Assembly: GCF_000265385.1 (NCBI RefSeq)
Contig: NC_018013.1
Location: 1,515,001 to 1,579,000 of the forward strand
Direction of reading: 5' to 3'
From: Aequorivita sublithincola DSM 14238
GTDB taxonomy: Bacteria; Bacteroidota; Bacteroidia; Flavobacteriales; Flavobacteriaceae
Length of the DNA: 64,000 bases
Part shown: positions 18,571-27,959 of the stretch, piece after piece
Layout of the letters: every line of letters begins with the position of its first letter
Position numbering within the stretch: the first letter of the stretch is position 1
Translations under genes and position numbers: made by a program
Notes under the pieces: generated by a model
Database searches by the model: none
Seen by the model: only the letters and a program-made list of their open reading frames with translations
What the model was told of the DNA's origin: nothing

Positions 18571-19551
18571 ATGTCGATGGATTTTTTGAAAAAATATAAT
18601 GTAGAGCTTCATCAATATCTTGAAAAGGCTGTTGCTCAAAAAGAACCGAACCAGCTTTATGATCCTATAAAGTATATCCTTTCTTTGGGAGGCAAAAGAA
18701 TTCGCCCCAAGCTTACCTTAATGATTTGTGATTTTTTTGGAACTGATTTTAAAAAGGCAATGAACGCAGCGTTGGCTGTGGAGCTTTTTCATAATTTTTC
18801 GCTCATTCATGATGACATTATGGATAATGCCCCCTTGCGAAGAGGAAAAGTAACTGTTCATGAAAAATGGGACGTAAACACCGCAATACTTTCTGGTGAT
18901 GCGATGCTAATTTTAGCCTATCAATTTTTTGAAAGCTACGAACCCAAAATGTTTCAGGAATTAGCGAAGCTTTTCAGCGAGACCGCTTTACAAGTTTGCG
19001 AAGGTCAACAACACGATATGGATTTTGAAACCCGTGATGATGTTATATTGGGGGAATACATTAACATGATAGGCCAAAAAACCGCCGTACTTCTTGGTGC
19101 TGCTATGAAAATGGGCGCTATTGTTGCCGAAGCTTCAAAGCGCGATAAGGAAATAATCTATCTTTTTGGAGAAAATTTAGGTATTGCGTTTCAGTTACAG
19201 GATGACTATTTAGATGTCTTCGGAAATCCTGAAACCTTCGGAAAACAGGTTGGTGGCGATATTATTTCGAATAAAAAAACCATTCTTTATATATTGGCAA
19301 TAAATTCAAGTACACAAGCCCAAGCGGAGGAACTTGAGCATCTTTTCAGCATAAGTCCTAAAGATGCAACAGATAAAATTGCAACGGTTAAGGAGATTTT
19401 TATTGCTTCCGGAGCAGCCAACGCAACACAATCAAAAATTGAAGAATATAGTAATTTTGCATACGCACTTTTAGATGAAATCACTATTTCCGAAGAAAAG
19501 AAGCAGCTACTTCGCAATTTTGGAAATGATTTGATGCAGCGAAACGTTTAA
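18571..19551 (+). CDS. Polyprenyl (isoprenyl) diphosphate synthase
   Basis: Trans-prenyltransferase that elongates allylic diphosphates with isopentenyl diphosphate, feeding quinone, carotenoid or cell-wall lipid synthesis. The 326 residues contain GGKRIRPKL near residue 43, the first Asp-rich motif DDIMD near residue 82 with the following RRG, and the second motif QDDYLDVFG near residue 210. I chose the ATG at 18571 (MSMDFLKK); an earlier in-frame GTG at 18529 adds an unconserved tail. Chain length cannot be decided by eye. It is divergent from the tetR operon. Its stop overlaps that of the convergent barrel gene by 4 nt. Confidence 0.9.
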   Translation: MSMDFLKKYNVELHQYLEKAVAQKEPNQLYDPIKYILSLGGKRIRPKLTLMICDFFGTDFKKAMNAALAVELFHNFSLIHDDIMDNAPLRRGKVTVHEKWDVNTAILSGDAMLILAYQFFESYEPKMFQELAKLFSETALQVCEGQQHDMDFETRDDVILGEYINMIGQKTAVLLGAAMKMGAIVAEASKRDKEIIYLFGENLGIAFQLQDDYLDVFGNPETFGKQVGGDIISNKKTILYILAINSSTQAQAEELEHLFSISPKDATDKIATVKEIFIASGAANATQSKIEEYSNFAYALLDEITISEEKKQLLRNFGNDLMQRNV

Positions 19552-20072
19552 AAATACACTCTCACAAAAGGAGCGAAAGCGCTAGCGTATATGCTTTCAT
19601 CCTGATCAAAAAGTACATCGTAACGAATGCCAATAGTAAAATTAGCACTACGGAAACCTACACCAAGAAAAAGAGCAGGATACCAATAGCTTTCGGTTAC
19701 ATCTGGGCTTCCATTAAATTTATATTTTCGGTTTACATTCAGTTCTTCAAATTCTCCAGAAAGTTGAATTTGCGGAATTATATTGTATAGAGCAAGCACG
19801 CTTCCTCCTAAAATAGTTGCGTTGGCATCGTTTTTAAAACTTGCGTACGTTCCGTTTAAAGCCACTCCCGCAGCGAACTGTTCGTTAAATTGATAAATAG
19901 CGCTGGGTGCAAGTGTTCCGCTAAAATAACCGTCTCCAAAGTTCAGGCCTATTCCTCCGCCAAACCTTAGGTGTTCCCAAAAGTCATATTGCTTCTCTTG
20001 GCTAAAGCTTTTGGCTAAACCAAGAAACAGCAGCAATAAAAGAAATATGCCAAAATGCCTGTTTTTAGTCAT
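19548..20072 (-). CDS. Small outer-membrane beta-barrel protein
   Basis: Signal peptide (ending KSFSQ) followed by about 150 residues of alternating hydrophobic strands (for example RFGGGIGLNFG, NFTIGIRYDVLF) ending in an aromatic residue (VRVYF), as in outer-membrane barrels. No enzyme motif is present. I recall similar proteins beside sucA being labelled alpha-ketoglutarate decarboxylase, probably by transfer from the neighbour; nothing in the sequence supports that. It is divergent from sucA and convergent with the prenyl synthase gene. Confidence 0.7.
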   Translation of the reverse strand: MTKNRHFGIFLLLLLFLGLAKSFSQEKQYDFWEHLRFGGGIGLNFGDGYFSGTLAPSAIYQFNEQFAAGVALNGTYASFKNDANATILGGSVLALYNIIPQIQLSGEFEELNVNRKYKFNGSPDVTESYWYPALFLGVGFRSANFTIGIRYDVLFDQDESIYASAFAPFVRVYF

Positions 20073-20147
20073 TTTCGTTGGGAATACTTTAAGAAGTATA
20101 AGCTATAAATATATAAAATCGAGCTGGATTGTTTTAGGTAATTATTG

Positions 20148-20155
20148 TATTTTTG
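20148..20155 (+). promoter_or_regulatory. Promoter -7 box for sucA
   Basis: TATTTTTG matches TAnnTTTG, with a TTG 16 nt upstream (20129-20131) and a 37-nt leader region to the sucA ATG. Confidence 0.65.
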
Positions 20156-20192
20156 TACCGTTTTATCAAAAAGACCCATTTGTATATTTATC

Positions 20193-22964
20193 ATGGATAA
20201 ATTTTCATTCTTAAACGCGGTTCACCCATCTTATATCGCGGAACTTTACGAAAAATATTTACAATACCCAGATAGCGTTGAACCCAGTTGGAGAGCATTT
20301 TTTCAAGGTTTCGATTTTGGATCAGAGAATAGTGCCCAAGAATTTTTTGGCATTGCTGAACCAGGAGAAACGCCGCAATATGACGTTGGCGCAATTTGCG
20401 CGGATGTTATAAAAGAGTTTCAGGTTGTAAGATTAATTGATGGTTACAGGACTCGTGGCCATCTCTTTACGAAAACCAACCCAGTGCGGGATCGCAGAAA
20501 GTATGAGCCAACCTTAGCTATAGAAAACTTTGGGCTTAACCAGCACGATCTAAAAGCTACTTTTAGAGCAGGTGAAATCTTGGGAATTGGAGATACAACG
20601 CTGGAAGAAATAATTAAACACCTAGAAAGCATTTATTGCGATTCCATCGGGATTGAATATATGTACATCCGGAAACCGAACGAAATTCAATGGATTCAGC
20701 AAAAACTGAATGTGAATGATAATCAGCCTAATTTTTCTCCAGAACACAAGAAACATATTCTAAAAAAACTCAATGAAGCTGTGTCTTTTGAGAGTTTTCT
20801 TCATACTAAATACGTTGGTCAAAAACGTTTCTCTCTTGAAGGAGGCGAAAGTTTAATTCCAGCATTAGATTCTCTTATTGAAAATGCAGCCGAAAAAGGT
20901 GTTGAAGAATTTGTAATGGGAATGGCCCACCGAGGTCGTTTAAGCACGCTTACAAATATCTTCGGGAAGAGCGCAAAAGATATTTTCAGTGAATTTGATG
21001 GTAAGGATTATGCGCAGGATATATTTGATGGCGACGTAAAATATCACTTAGGTTGGACTTCAAAACGTAAAACCGAATCTGGCAAAGAAATTAATCTAAA
21101 CATAGCGCCAAATCCTTCACATTTGGAGACTGTTGGAGCAGTAGTTCAAGGTATTGCTCGCGCAAAACAGGACGATCATCACAAAAACAATCCGAATAAA
21201 GTATTGCCAATTATTGTTCATGGCGATGCGGCAATCGCGGGTCAGGGAATTGTGTATGAAATTGTGCAAATGGCAAACTTAGACGGCTATACAACTCAAG
21301 GAACCATTCATATAGTAGTGAATAACCAGATAGGTTTCACCACAAATTATTTGGATGCGCGTTCTTCAATTTATTGTACCGATGTTGGAAAAGTAACGCT
21401 TTCACCAATACTTCACGTAAATGCAGATGATGTTGAAGCCGTGGTTCATGCAATGAATTTTGCTTTGGATTTCCGCATGGAATTTGGGCGTGACGTTTTC
21501 ATAGACCTTCTAGGTTATAGAAAATACGGTCATAACGAAGGCGATGAACCTCGTTTTACGCAACCAAAACTCTATAAGGCAATTGCAAAACATGACAATC
21601 CGCGCGATATTTATGCTGAAAAGCTAATTGCTGAAGGCATCATTGAAAAAGGTTATACAGACAAGCTTGAACAAGAATACAAAGACAAGCTAGAAGAAAA
21701 TCTTGAGGATTCCAGAAAAGAAGACAAAACCACCATCACTCCGTTTATGAAGGATGAGTGGGAAGGTTATGACTATGCCGAAGAAGATAAAATGATGAAA
21801 ATGGTCAATACAAAATTTGACCTAAAGAAACTTGACGAAATAGCCACAGCAATTACACAATTACCAAAGGATAAAAAATTCCTTAAAAAAATTGCTAGGC
21901 TTATCGAGGCAAGACACCAAATGTATTTCGAAGACAACAAACTTGATTGGGCAATGGGCGAATTGCTTGCCTACGGAACACTTTTAAAAGAAGGTCACGA
22001 TGTGCGTATGAGCGGTCAAGATGTGGAGCGCGGAACTTTTTCGCACCGTCACGCTGTTATAAAAGTAGAAGACAGTGAAGAAGAAGTAGTTCTCCTAAAC
22101 AACCTACAAGGCGACCAAGGGCAATTCTATATTTTTAATTCATTGCTTTCAGAATACGGAGTGGTTGGTTTTGATTATGGTTATTCAATGGCAAGTCCAA
22201 ACTCTTTGACTCTTTGGGAAGCGCAGTTTGGAGATTTCAGTAACGGAGCGCAGATAATGATAGATCAATATATTTCTGCAGCCGAAGATAAATGGAAACT
22301 TCAAAATGGTTTGGTAATGTTGTTGCCGCACGGTTACGAAGGTCAGGGCGCAGAGCATTCTTCAGCAAGAATGGAGCGTTATCTTCAGCTTTGTGCTACA
22401 GATAATATGTTTGTGGCAGACGTTACAACACCAGCCAACCTTTTTCATCTTTTTAGGAGACAGATGAAAGTTGATTATCGCAAACCACTGATTGTATTCA
22501 CTCCAAAAAGTTTACTTCGCCATCCAAAAGTAGTTTCTACCAAAGAAGAATTTGCAAACGGAAGTTTCCAAATGCTTATTGATGATGCCGAAGCGAAAGT
22601 TGCAAAAGTGAAAACATTGGTTTTCGTTTCTGGTAAGTTCTATTATGATTTGATTGAAAAGAGAGAGGAACTAAAAAGAGACGATGTTGCTTTTGTGCGC
22701 GTTGAGCAGTTATTTCCGTTGCCAACAGATGCAATGAAGAAGATTATTAAAAAATATAAAAATGCTGATGATTTGGTTTGGGCACAAGAAGAGCCTAAAA
22801 ATATGGGAGCCTATTCACACATTATGATGCATTTTGAAGAAGCAAGAGATTTCAGAGTTTGCAGCAGAAAAATGTACGCAGCACCTGCGGCAGGAAGCAC
22901 CGTTCGTTCCAAAGCAAGACACGCCAAGGTGATTGAAAATGTTTTTGATAAAGATATGGATTAA
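20193..22964 (+). CDS. sucA: 2-Oxoglutarate dehydrogenase E1 component
   Basis: Thiamine-diphosphate-dependent decarboxylase of the 2-oxoglutarate dehydrogenase complex in the TCA cycle. I start at the ATG 20193 (MDKFSFLNAVHPSYI), which gives 923 residues and the family's normal N-terminus; the in-frame codons further upstream cover the promoter. Landmarks are the substrate region HRGRLSTLTNIFGK, the ThDP segment from GDAAIAGQG to NNQIGFTT, and the second half with the transketolase-like fold (HRHAV, LPHGYEGQGAEHSSARMERYLQL). sucB follows after 170 bp of palindrome-rich DNA. The E3 gene is not in this window. Confidence 0.97.
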   Translation: MDKFSFLNAVHPSYIAELYEKYLQYPDSVEPSWRAFFQGFDFGSENSAQEFFGIAEPGETPQYDVGAICADVIKEFQVVRLIDGYRTRGHLFTKTNPVRDRRKYEPTLAIENFGLNQHDLKATFRAGEILGIGDTTLEEIIKHLESIYCDSIGIEYMYIRKPNEIQWIQQKLNVNDNQPNFSPEHKKHILKKLNEAVSFESFLHTKYVGQKRFSLEGGESLIPALDSLIENAAEKGVEEFVMGMAHRGRLSTLTNIFGKSAKDIFSEFDGKDYAQDIFDGDVKYHLGWTSKRKTESGKEINLNIAPNPSHLETVGAVVQGIARAKQDDHHKNNPNKVLPIIVHGDAAIAGQGIVYEIVQMANLDGYTTQGTIHIVVNNQIGFTTNYLDARSSIYCTDVGKVTLSPILHVNADDVEAVVHAMNFALDFRMEFGRDVFIDLLGYRKYGHNEGDEPRFTQPKLYKAIAKHDNPRDIYAEKLIAEGIIEKGYTDKLEQEYKDKLEENLEDSRKEDKTTITPFMKDEWEGYDYAEEDKMMKMVNTKFDLKKLDEIATAITQLPKDKKFLKKIARLIEARHQMYFEDNKLDWAMGELLAYGTLLKEGHDVRMSGQDVERGTFSHRHAVIKVEDSEEEVVLLNNLQGDQGQFYIFNSLLSEYGVVGFDYGYSMASPNSLTLWEAQFGDFSNGAQIMIDQYISAAEDKWKLQNGLVMLLPHGYEGQGAEHSSARMERYLQLCATDNMFVADVTTPANLFHLFRRQMKVDYRKPLIVFTPKSLLRHPKVVSTKEEFANGSFQMLIDDAEAKVAKVKTLVFVSGKFYYDLIEKREELKRDDVAFVRVEQLFPLPTDAMKKIIKKYKNADDLVWAQEEPKNMGAYSHIMMHFEEARDFRVCSRKMYAAPAAGSTVRSKARHAKVIENVFDKDMD

Positions 22965-22980
22965 AAACCCCCAACCGTAG

Positions 22981-23118
22981 AGACGCACGGCCGTGCGTCT
23001 AACACGAAAAGACGTCTAACACAAACGTACGTTTAAAACGAACGGGCAATAAAAAAAATATGAATTTCAAAATTGAAATTTCAAAAAATAAAAATAAAAA
23101 ATAGCAACCAAAGGTTGC
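22981..23118. repeat. Palindrome and repeat cluster between sucA and sucB
   Basis: The 170-bp gap contains several elements. A perfect 20-bp palindrome at 22981-23000 has half-site AGACGCACGG. CGTCTAACAC is repeated directly at 22996 and 23013. A 12-bp palindrome lies at 23033-23044. A 7-nt-periodic block runs from 23063 (AATTTCA, AAATTGA, AATTTCA, then A-rich units). GCAACC/GGTTGC forms a small stem at 23104-23118. The first resembles dispersed palindromes seen in many bacteria; origin and function are unknown. Confidence 0.75.
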
Positions 23119-23134
23119 AATAAACAATAGGATT

Positions 23135-24397
23135 ATGGCATTAGAAATGAAAGTCCCGTCTCCGGGAGAATCCATCACCGAAGTTGAAATAGCGTCTTGG
23201 TTAGTAAAAGATGGCGATTATGTTGAGAAAGACCAAGCAATTGCTGAAGTAGATAGCGATAAAGCAACCCTAGAACTTCCAGCAGAAGCTAGTGGAATCA
23301 TAACTTTAAAAGCTGAAGAAGGCGATGTTGTTGCCGTGGGCGAAGTAGTTTGCGTTATTGATACAGATGCCAAAAAACCAGGCGGCGATGATTCTTCAGA
23401 AAAAGCCGAAGAAAAACCTAAAGAGAAGAATGAGGAAGAAGCTCCCAAAAAAGCTGAAGCCAAAACACAAACTCCTTCAAAATCTTCAACTCCAAATCAG
23501 GAGCAGGATAAAAAAACGTATGCCACAGGTACACCTTCACCAGCCGCAAAGAAAATTCTTGATGAAAAGGGAGTGTCTTCAAAAGAAGTAAAAGGTAGTG
23601 GTCGCGATGGTCGTATAACAAAAGACGATGCCGCAAACGCAACTCCTTCAATGGGAACTCCAGGAAATGGTAGTCGCGGTAGTGAACGCAAAAAACTTTC
23701 TATGCTTCGTAGAAAAGTCGCTGAACGTTTAGTTTCTGCAAAAAATGAAACTGCGATGCTTACTACTTTTAATGAAGTAAATATGACCGCCATTTTTGAA
23801 TTGAGAAGTCAATACAAAGAACAATTTAAAGAAAAACACGGTGTTGGTCTTGGTTTTATGTCTTTCTTCACCTTAGCTGTAGTTCGCGCGTTGGAACTTT
23901 ATCCAGATGTAAACTCTATGATTGATGGAGATTATATGATTACTTATGACTTTAAAGACATTTCTATTGCTGTTTCTGGACCGAAAGGTTTGATGGTTCC
24001 TGTAATTCGAAATGCTGAAAACCTAAGCTTTAGAGGGGTTGAGGATGAAGTGAAACGTCTAGCAATAAGAGCTCGCGACGGACAAATTACCGTTGATGAA
24101 ATGACTGGAGGAACCTTTACAATTTCCAATGGAGGTGTTTTCGGAAGTATGCTTTCAACACCAATTATAAACCCGCCACAATCTGCAATTTTAGGAATGC
24201 ACAATATTGTGGAGCGCGCAATTGTACGTGATGGTGGGATTGTTGTCGCGCCTGTGATGTATGTTGCATTGTCTTATGACCACAGAATTATTGATGGTCG
24301 GGAGTCTGTTGGATTCTTGGTTGCAATCAAGGAAGCGCTTGAAAGTCCAGAAGAATTATTGATGAATAACAATGTTAAACGCGCATTAGAGCTGTAA
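23135..24397 (+). CDS. sucB: 2-Oxoglutarate dehydrogenase E2 (dihydrolipoyl succinyltransferase)
   Basis: Transfers the succinyl group from lipoamide to CoA in the 2-oxoglutarate dehydrogenase complex. Layout of the 420 residues: lipoyl domain with the modified Lys in DSDKATLE near residue 43; a Lys/Glu/Pro-rich linker (about 85-125); the E3-binding domain (PSPAAKKILDEKG to GRDGRITKDD); a second linker; and the catalytic core with the HxxxDG motif (YDHRIIDGRE) near the end. It follows sucA in the same direction and ends at a terminator. Whether both share one transcript across the repeat cluster is uncertain. Confidence 0.96.
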   Translation: MALEMKVPSPGESITEVEIASWLVKDGDYVEKDQAIAEVDSDKATLELPAEASGIITLKAEEGDVVAVGEVVCVIDTDAKKPGGDDSSEKAEEKPKEKNEEEAPKKAEAKTQTPSKSSTPNQEQDKKTYATGTPSPAAKKILDEKGVSSKEVKGSGRDGRITKDDAANATPSMGTPGNGSRGSERKKLSMLRRKVAERLVSAKNETAMLTTFNEVNMTAIFELRSQYKEQFKEKHGVGLGFMSFFTLAVVRALELYPDVNSMIDGDYMITYDFKDISIAVSGPKGLMVPVIRNAENLSFRGVEDEVKRLAIRARDGQITVDEMTGGTFTISNGGVFGSMLSTPIINPPQSAILGMHNIVERAIVRDGGIVVAPVMYVALSYDHRIIDGRESVGFLVAIKEALESPEELLMNNNVKRALEL

Positions 24398-24418
24398 CAA
24401 ATCCAAGAAATCAGAGCG

Positions 24419-24447
24419 AAAAATCCAACCTATAAAGCCGGATTTTT
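24419..24447 (+). terminator. Terminator after sucB
   Basis: AAAAATCC pairs with GGATTTTT around a 13-nt loop, beginning 22 nt after the sucB stop and continuing into a pyrimidine-rich tract. Confidence 0.75.
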
Positions 24448-24469
24448 CTGTTTAGTTATTAAAATCTTC

Positions 24470-24613
24470 TCAATGAAAATTAATAATTTGTATCAGATTG
24501 AGTAAAAGGACTAAAACTACTGAAATAGTTAAAATTACAAACACCACCTTATTTGATATAGTGCCAATTTGGAAATAACCTGTTTCTTCCTGCGTATAAA
24601 ATGGATTTTTCAT
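24470..24613 (-). CDS. Small single-helix membrane protein, uncertain
   Basis: Possible 47-residue protein beginning MKNPFYTQEETGYFQIG, with one strongly hydrophobic helix (about residues 22-42). A longer in-frame start at 24661 adds 16 residues. No family is recognised. The polar N-terminus plus clean helix looks like a real small membrane protein, and it lies alone between a terminator and the LuxR-type regulator gene. It could also be a chance reading frame. Confidence 0.4.
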   Translation of the reverse strand: MKNPFYTQEETGYFQIGTISNKVVFVILTISVVLVLLLNLIQIINFH

Positions 24614-24759
24614 TCTGTAAAGTTCCGTTTTTATATAGATATATAAAATACGTAGTAACACGTAATTTTTTCACAATCAATTTGCTGGGAGATAAGTGCA
24701 AGCGGTGTTTGTCTCTTGCAATTTTTATCGAGCTTCAAAACATTTTGACAATTTTTACT

Positions 24760-25404
24760 TTATAAAAGCTTCTCATTATGCTCTTTGGCCCAAATAAGTA
24801 GACTATTTGTTTTGGGTTCTAATTTAAGTTTGGTTATGATATTACTTCTGTGTTTTTCTACCGTTCTGTATGAAATGAAAAGTTGAGAGGCAATTTCTCT
24901 ATTGGTCTTGTCTTTCGCAATTAATTTCAAAATCTTTTTCTCAGAAGGAGTAAGTAGGGTGAGGTTGTTTACGTCTTCCGAACTTTCCCCAATAAGCTCT
25001 TTTATTTTTTCACTGAAAAAAGGAATACCTTCAGAAACTGTTTTTATACATATCTCAATTTCCTCTAAGGCGAATTCTTTCAAAATATATCCGAAAATAT
25101 TGAGTTCTTGTGCCTTTTTATAAAGATCTTTTTCTTTATGAAGCGTTATCAAAACGATTTTAGTTTCTAGATTTTGATTTTTGCACTTTTGCGCAATTTC
25201 AATCCCAGACATAAATGGCATCTGAATATCTAAAATTGCGATTTCAGGTTTTTTCTTCGCAATAAGATTATAAGCTTCTCTTCCGTCTGAACCACTTCCT
25301 ATAAGATTGTAGTTTTTTTCAATCAAAAAGTCGCTAAGACCCTTCAGTAGTAACGGATGGTCGTCTGCAATAATAATAGAAGGTGATGGTGTATTGTTGC
25401 TCAT
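24760..25404 (-). CDS. Response regulator, NarL/LuxR type
   Basis: Transcription factor activated by phosphorylation, 214 residues. The receiver domain has the acidic pocket (IIADDHP), the phosphorylated Asp in ILDIQMP near residue 58, and the conserved Lys in ILKEFA. The C-terminal LuxR-type helix-turn-helix runs from LTPSEKKILKLIAK to YRTVEKHRSNI. It overlaps the upstream kinase gene by 4 nt, so the two form one two-component system. Target genes are not evident from the sequence. Confidence 0.93.
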   Translation of the reverse strand: MSNNTPSPSIIIADDHPLLLKGLSDFLIEKNYNLIGSGSDGREAYNLIAKKKPEIAILDIQMPFMSGIEIAQKCKNQNLETKIVLITLHKEKDLYKKAQELNIFGYILKEFALEEIEICIKTVSEGIPFFSEKIKELIGESSEDVNNLTLLTPSEKKILKLIAKDKTNREIASQLFISYRTVEKHRSNIITKLKLEPKTNSLLIWAKEHNEKLL

Positions 25405-27410
25405 AATGGAAATTGAAATTCTAGTACTGTTCCGCTGTCTTTTTTAGAAGTTACTTTCATCTGGCCCTTCAAAAATTTGGTGCGTTCCAAAAGTGTTTTT
25501 AGGCCTAAGGATTTTACATCTTGATATTTTTCAGTAAAGTCAAAACCAACGCCATTGTCCCGAATGGATATAAAAATAGTGTTGGTGAATCTTTTTACTG
25601 AAACCTTACCGGCTTCTGCCTGAGCGTGTTTCAAGATATTACTAAGACTTTCTTGAATGATTCTATAAATATTTACTTCATCTTCTTTTGAAAAAACATT
25701 ATCTATATTGTCAATTTCGGCAGAAATGAAAAGCACGGTGTTTTCATCTATCAGGTTTATCGTATTTTCTATAGCTTTAGTTATACCGAGCTCCTGAAGC
25801 TGAAAAGGATGCAAATCGCGCGAAATAGCTCGCACTTCTTCTATAGTGTTATCTACCATCTTCTTGGTGTCGTTGTCGCCACTGGTCATTAGCTTGTTTT
25901 TAATCACCAATAATTGCTGGCCAATACCATCGTGTAGATCTTTGGAAATTCTTCTACGCTCGTTTTCTTGTGAAATAAGCAGTTTTTGGCTGAATTTTTC
26001 CTGAAGTATTTTATGGTTTTTTAAATATCTCTGATTTCGATACAATAAAACCAGTCCAAACCCAAAAAGGATAGCAATACCACCAAAAAGCAAGGCATTT
26101 TTAAAACCTGCATTGTCTTTTTCTAGAAGACTTATATTTGTGTTTTTTTCTACTAGTTCTTTTTCCTTCTTTTCGGTTTCGTAAAGTGTTTGATAATATG
26201 CAAGGGCATTTGCGGTGCTACGATTATAAATGGAATCCTTGACTTTATTCGATGCCTGGCTACTTTGAATGCTTTTTTTATAGTCTTCCAGGTCAAAATA
26301 TAGTTCGGCCAGAAATGAGTGAGAGCTCATAATTTCATCTTCCAGTCCTAAATTTTGCGCTATGCTCAGTTTTTTCTGTGCAAGTTCTAGAGCTTCTTCA
26401 TATTTGCCTGTAGTTTGCAAATATTTTGCCTTTCCACCTAAAAAGTTGAGTTCTGCAGGAGGGTTTCCAGATAAATCATAATCTAGCTGAGCTATAAGTT
26501 CTAGATGTTTTTTTGCTTCAATAACTTGGTTATGTTCGCAGTAATATTCAATCAACCGAGAATGGATACCAATAAAAGTGGAAAGTGAGGATTCGTTCTT
26601 AATGTAACTTTTTTCTGCTTTGAGTAATGATTTATATTCCAAATTCCGCTCCCCCATTTTTTTGTAGTCTAGGGCTTGGTTGTAATATTCATTCGATAGA
26701 AATTTGTCCAATTTCAGAGCTTTCATCTTCATAATCAGTGCTGCGCGTTCCTCTTTTGCCTTTTCATAAAAACCGTTCATGCTGAACATGCTTATTATGC
26801 CTTGCTGCGCAAAAACCATATAATCATACTCTTTTTTGGCTTCATACTTGGAGTATGCTGTCTTATAATCTATTCCTGCCAAAACAAATTTTCCAATATT
26901 TGAATAGGCTTGCCCTCTAAACAAATAGGCATCTGCAATTTTCAAGCTATCTTTTTTCGAAAAATTTTCAAGCGCCATATTGTAGTCTTCAATAGCTTTT
27001 TTGAAATCTACTTTAGCGTTGGCCTTTCCTCGTTTTATGTATAGGCCACCAAGCAAAGAACTATCCTTTATTTTATATCTACGTGCAAGAACGCTGTTAA
27101 TTATGGTAATGGCGTTAAGTGGATCGTTGGCATAGTTGGTGAGCGGAATCTGAAGTTTTATTGCTTTTTTGGCGGCGTATTCAATACTGTCCATCTCTTG
27201 TGCTAACGCGATATATTGGATGCTATAATTAATGAATGCGTTGCTGTCCGTATAATACGTTCTGGCCAACAAACTGTCCAGAACCGTGAGTTTTTCTAAC
27301 TTGTTTTTGGTTATGGCCAACTTGTCTTCATAGTGTTGAATATCTTGACAATACCCAGAAATAGGAGAAAGGGCAATTATAAAATGGATAATTACTATTT
27401 TTTTCAACAC
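25401..27410 (-). CDS. TPR-containing sensor histidine kinase (HisKA_3)
   Basis: Partner kinase of the LuxR-type regulator. The 669 residues contain a signal peptide (ending SGYCQ), a long periplasmic region of tetratricopeptide-like helical repeats (about 25-410), and one membrane helix (FKNALLFGGIAILFGFGLVLLY). The dimerisation/phosphoacceptor segment follows (ERRRISKDLHDGIGQQL, His in KDLHDG). Last comes an HATPase domain with N-box (IIQESLSNILKHA) and G-box (IRDNGVGFDF). This is a common Bacteroidota design; the signal sensed is unknown. The coding frames of kinase and regulator overlap by 4 nt. Confidence 0.92.
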   Translation of the reverse strand: MLKKIVIIHFIIALSPISGYCQDIQHYEDKLAITKNKLEKLTVLDSLLARTYYTDSNAFINYSIQYIALAQEMDSIEYAAKKAIKLQIPLTNYANDPLNAITIINSVLARRYKIKDSSLLGGLYIKRGKANAKVDFKKAIEDYNMALENFSKKDSLKIADAYLFRGQAYSNIGKFVLAGIDYKTAYSKYEAKKEYDYMVFAQQGIISMFSMNGFYEKAKEERAALIMKMKALKLDKFLSNEYYNQALDYKKMGERNLEYKSLLKAEKSYIKNESSLSTFIGIHSRLIEYYCEHNQVIEAKKHLELIAQLDYDLSGNPPAELNFLGGKAKYLQTTGKYEEALELAQKKLSIAQNLGLEDEIMSSHSFLAELYFDLEDYKKSIQSSQASNKVKDSIYNRSTANALAYYQTLYETEKKEKELVEKNTNISLLEKDNAGFKNALLFGGIAILFGFGLVLLYRNQRYLKNHKILQEKFSQKLLISQENERRRISKDLHDGIGQQLLVIKNKLMTSGDNDTKKMVDNTIEEVRAISRDLHPFQLQELGITKAIENTINLIDENTVLFISAEIDNIDNVFSKEDEVNIYRIIQESLSNILKHAQAEAGKVSVKRFTNTIFISIRDNGVGFDFTEKYQDVKSLGLKTLLERTKFLKGQMKVTSKKDSGTVLEFQFPL

Positions 27411-27477
27411 GAATCAATTCTTACAGAAGTAGATAAAAGTACTTAAATTATTGTGAATAAGCCTGTTCAAAAATATT

Positions 27478-27912
27478 CTATTTAATGTAGATGCAATTTC
27501 TACCGTAATCAATAACGGTTCTATGTTGTTTTAAAAAATCTGCGCCAATTATACCGTGCACGGGGCCCACATTCACCTGTTGCAGCGCTTCGTTAACATG
27601 CGAAAGATCAAAAAGAACAAAATCCATATTTTTTATCGCCCAATTTTTTATTGCGAATTCATTTTTTCGAGACAGCATGGTTTCCATATTTATCGCGCCA
27701 GCTCCTGCGGCTTTAATTAGACTTTCTTCACTAATCAATTTAAAATACTGACTATCTGTAAAACCCACGCAACTTGTGGAAGCACCCGTATCTAGTATAA
27801 AATCGCCCGAAACGCTATTAATTTTTGCTGAAAAAAGATAATGCCCAGTGGCGAGTTTTTTAAGAGGGATCCGATAAAAGCCTTGGTCTTCAAGAAATTT
27901 GCGTAATTGCAT
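27478..27912 (-). CDS. Retropepsin-like aspartic protease domain protein
   Basis: A 144-residue single-domain aspartic protease-like protein. The catalytic signature ILDTGAS lies near residue 40, and the hydrophobic GIIGADFLKQH segment near residue 118 matches the second conserved element of clan AA. Single-domain members act as dimers. No signal peptide is visible, so it is probably cytoplasmic. I start at the ATG 27912 rather than the TTG 3 nt upstream. It is divergent from tatD across 47 bp. Substrate unknown. Confidence 0.82.
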   Translation of the reverse strand: MQLRKFLEDQGFYRIPLKKLATGHYLFSAKINSVSGDFILDTGASTSCVGFTDSQYFKLISEESLIKAAGAGAINMETMLSRKNEFAIKNWAIKNMDFVLFDLSHVNEALQQVNVGPVHGIIGADFLKQHRTVIDYGRNCIYIK

Positions 27913-27947
27913 CAATTTTTTTGTGTAAAGATAGCAAACAAAATAAG

Positions 27948-27955
27948 TAGCTTTG
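27948..27955 (+). promoter_or_regulatory. Promoter -7 box for tatD, implying a leaderless mRNA
   Basis: TAGCTTTG matches TAnnTTTG and ends only 4 nt before the tatD ATG. With the normal spacing, transcription would begin at or within the start codon. Confidence 0.5.
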
Positions 27956-27959
27956 TGCT

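Noticed and set aside
19548..20072. Possible alpha-ketoglutarate decarboxylase
   Set aside because: The protein is a small signal-peptide-bearing beta-barrel without thiamine-diphosphate motifs; the name fits only the neighbouring sucA.
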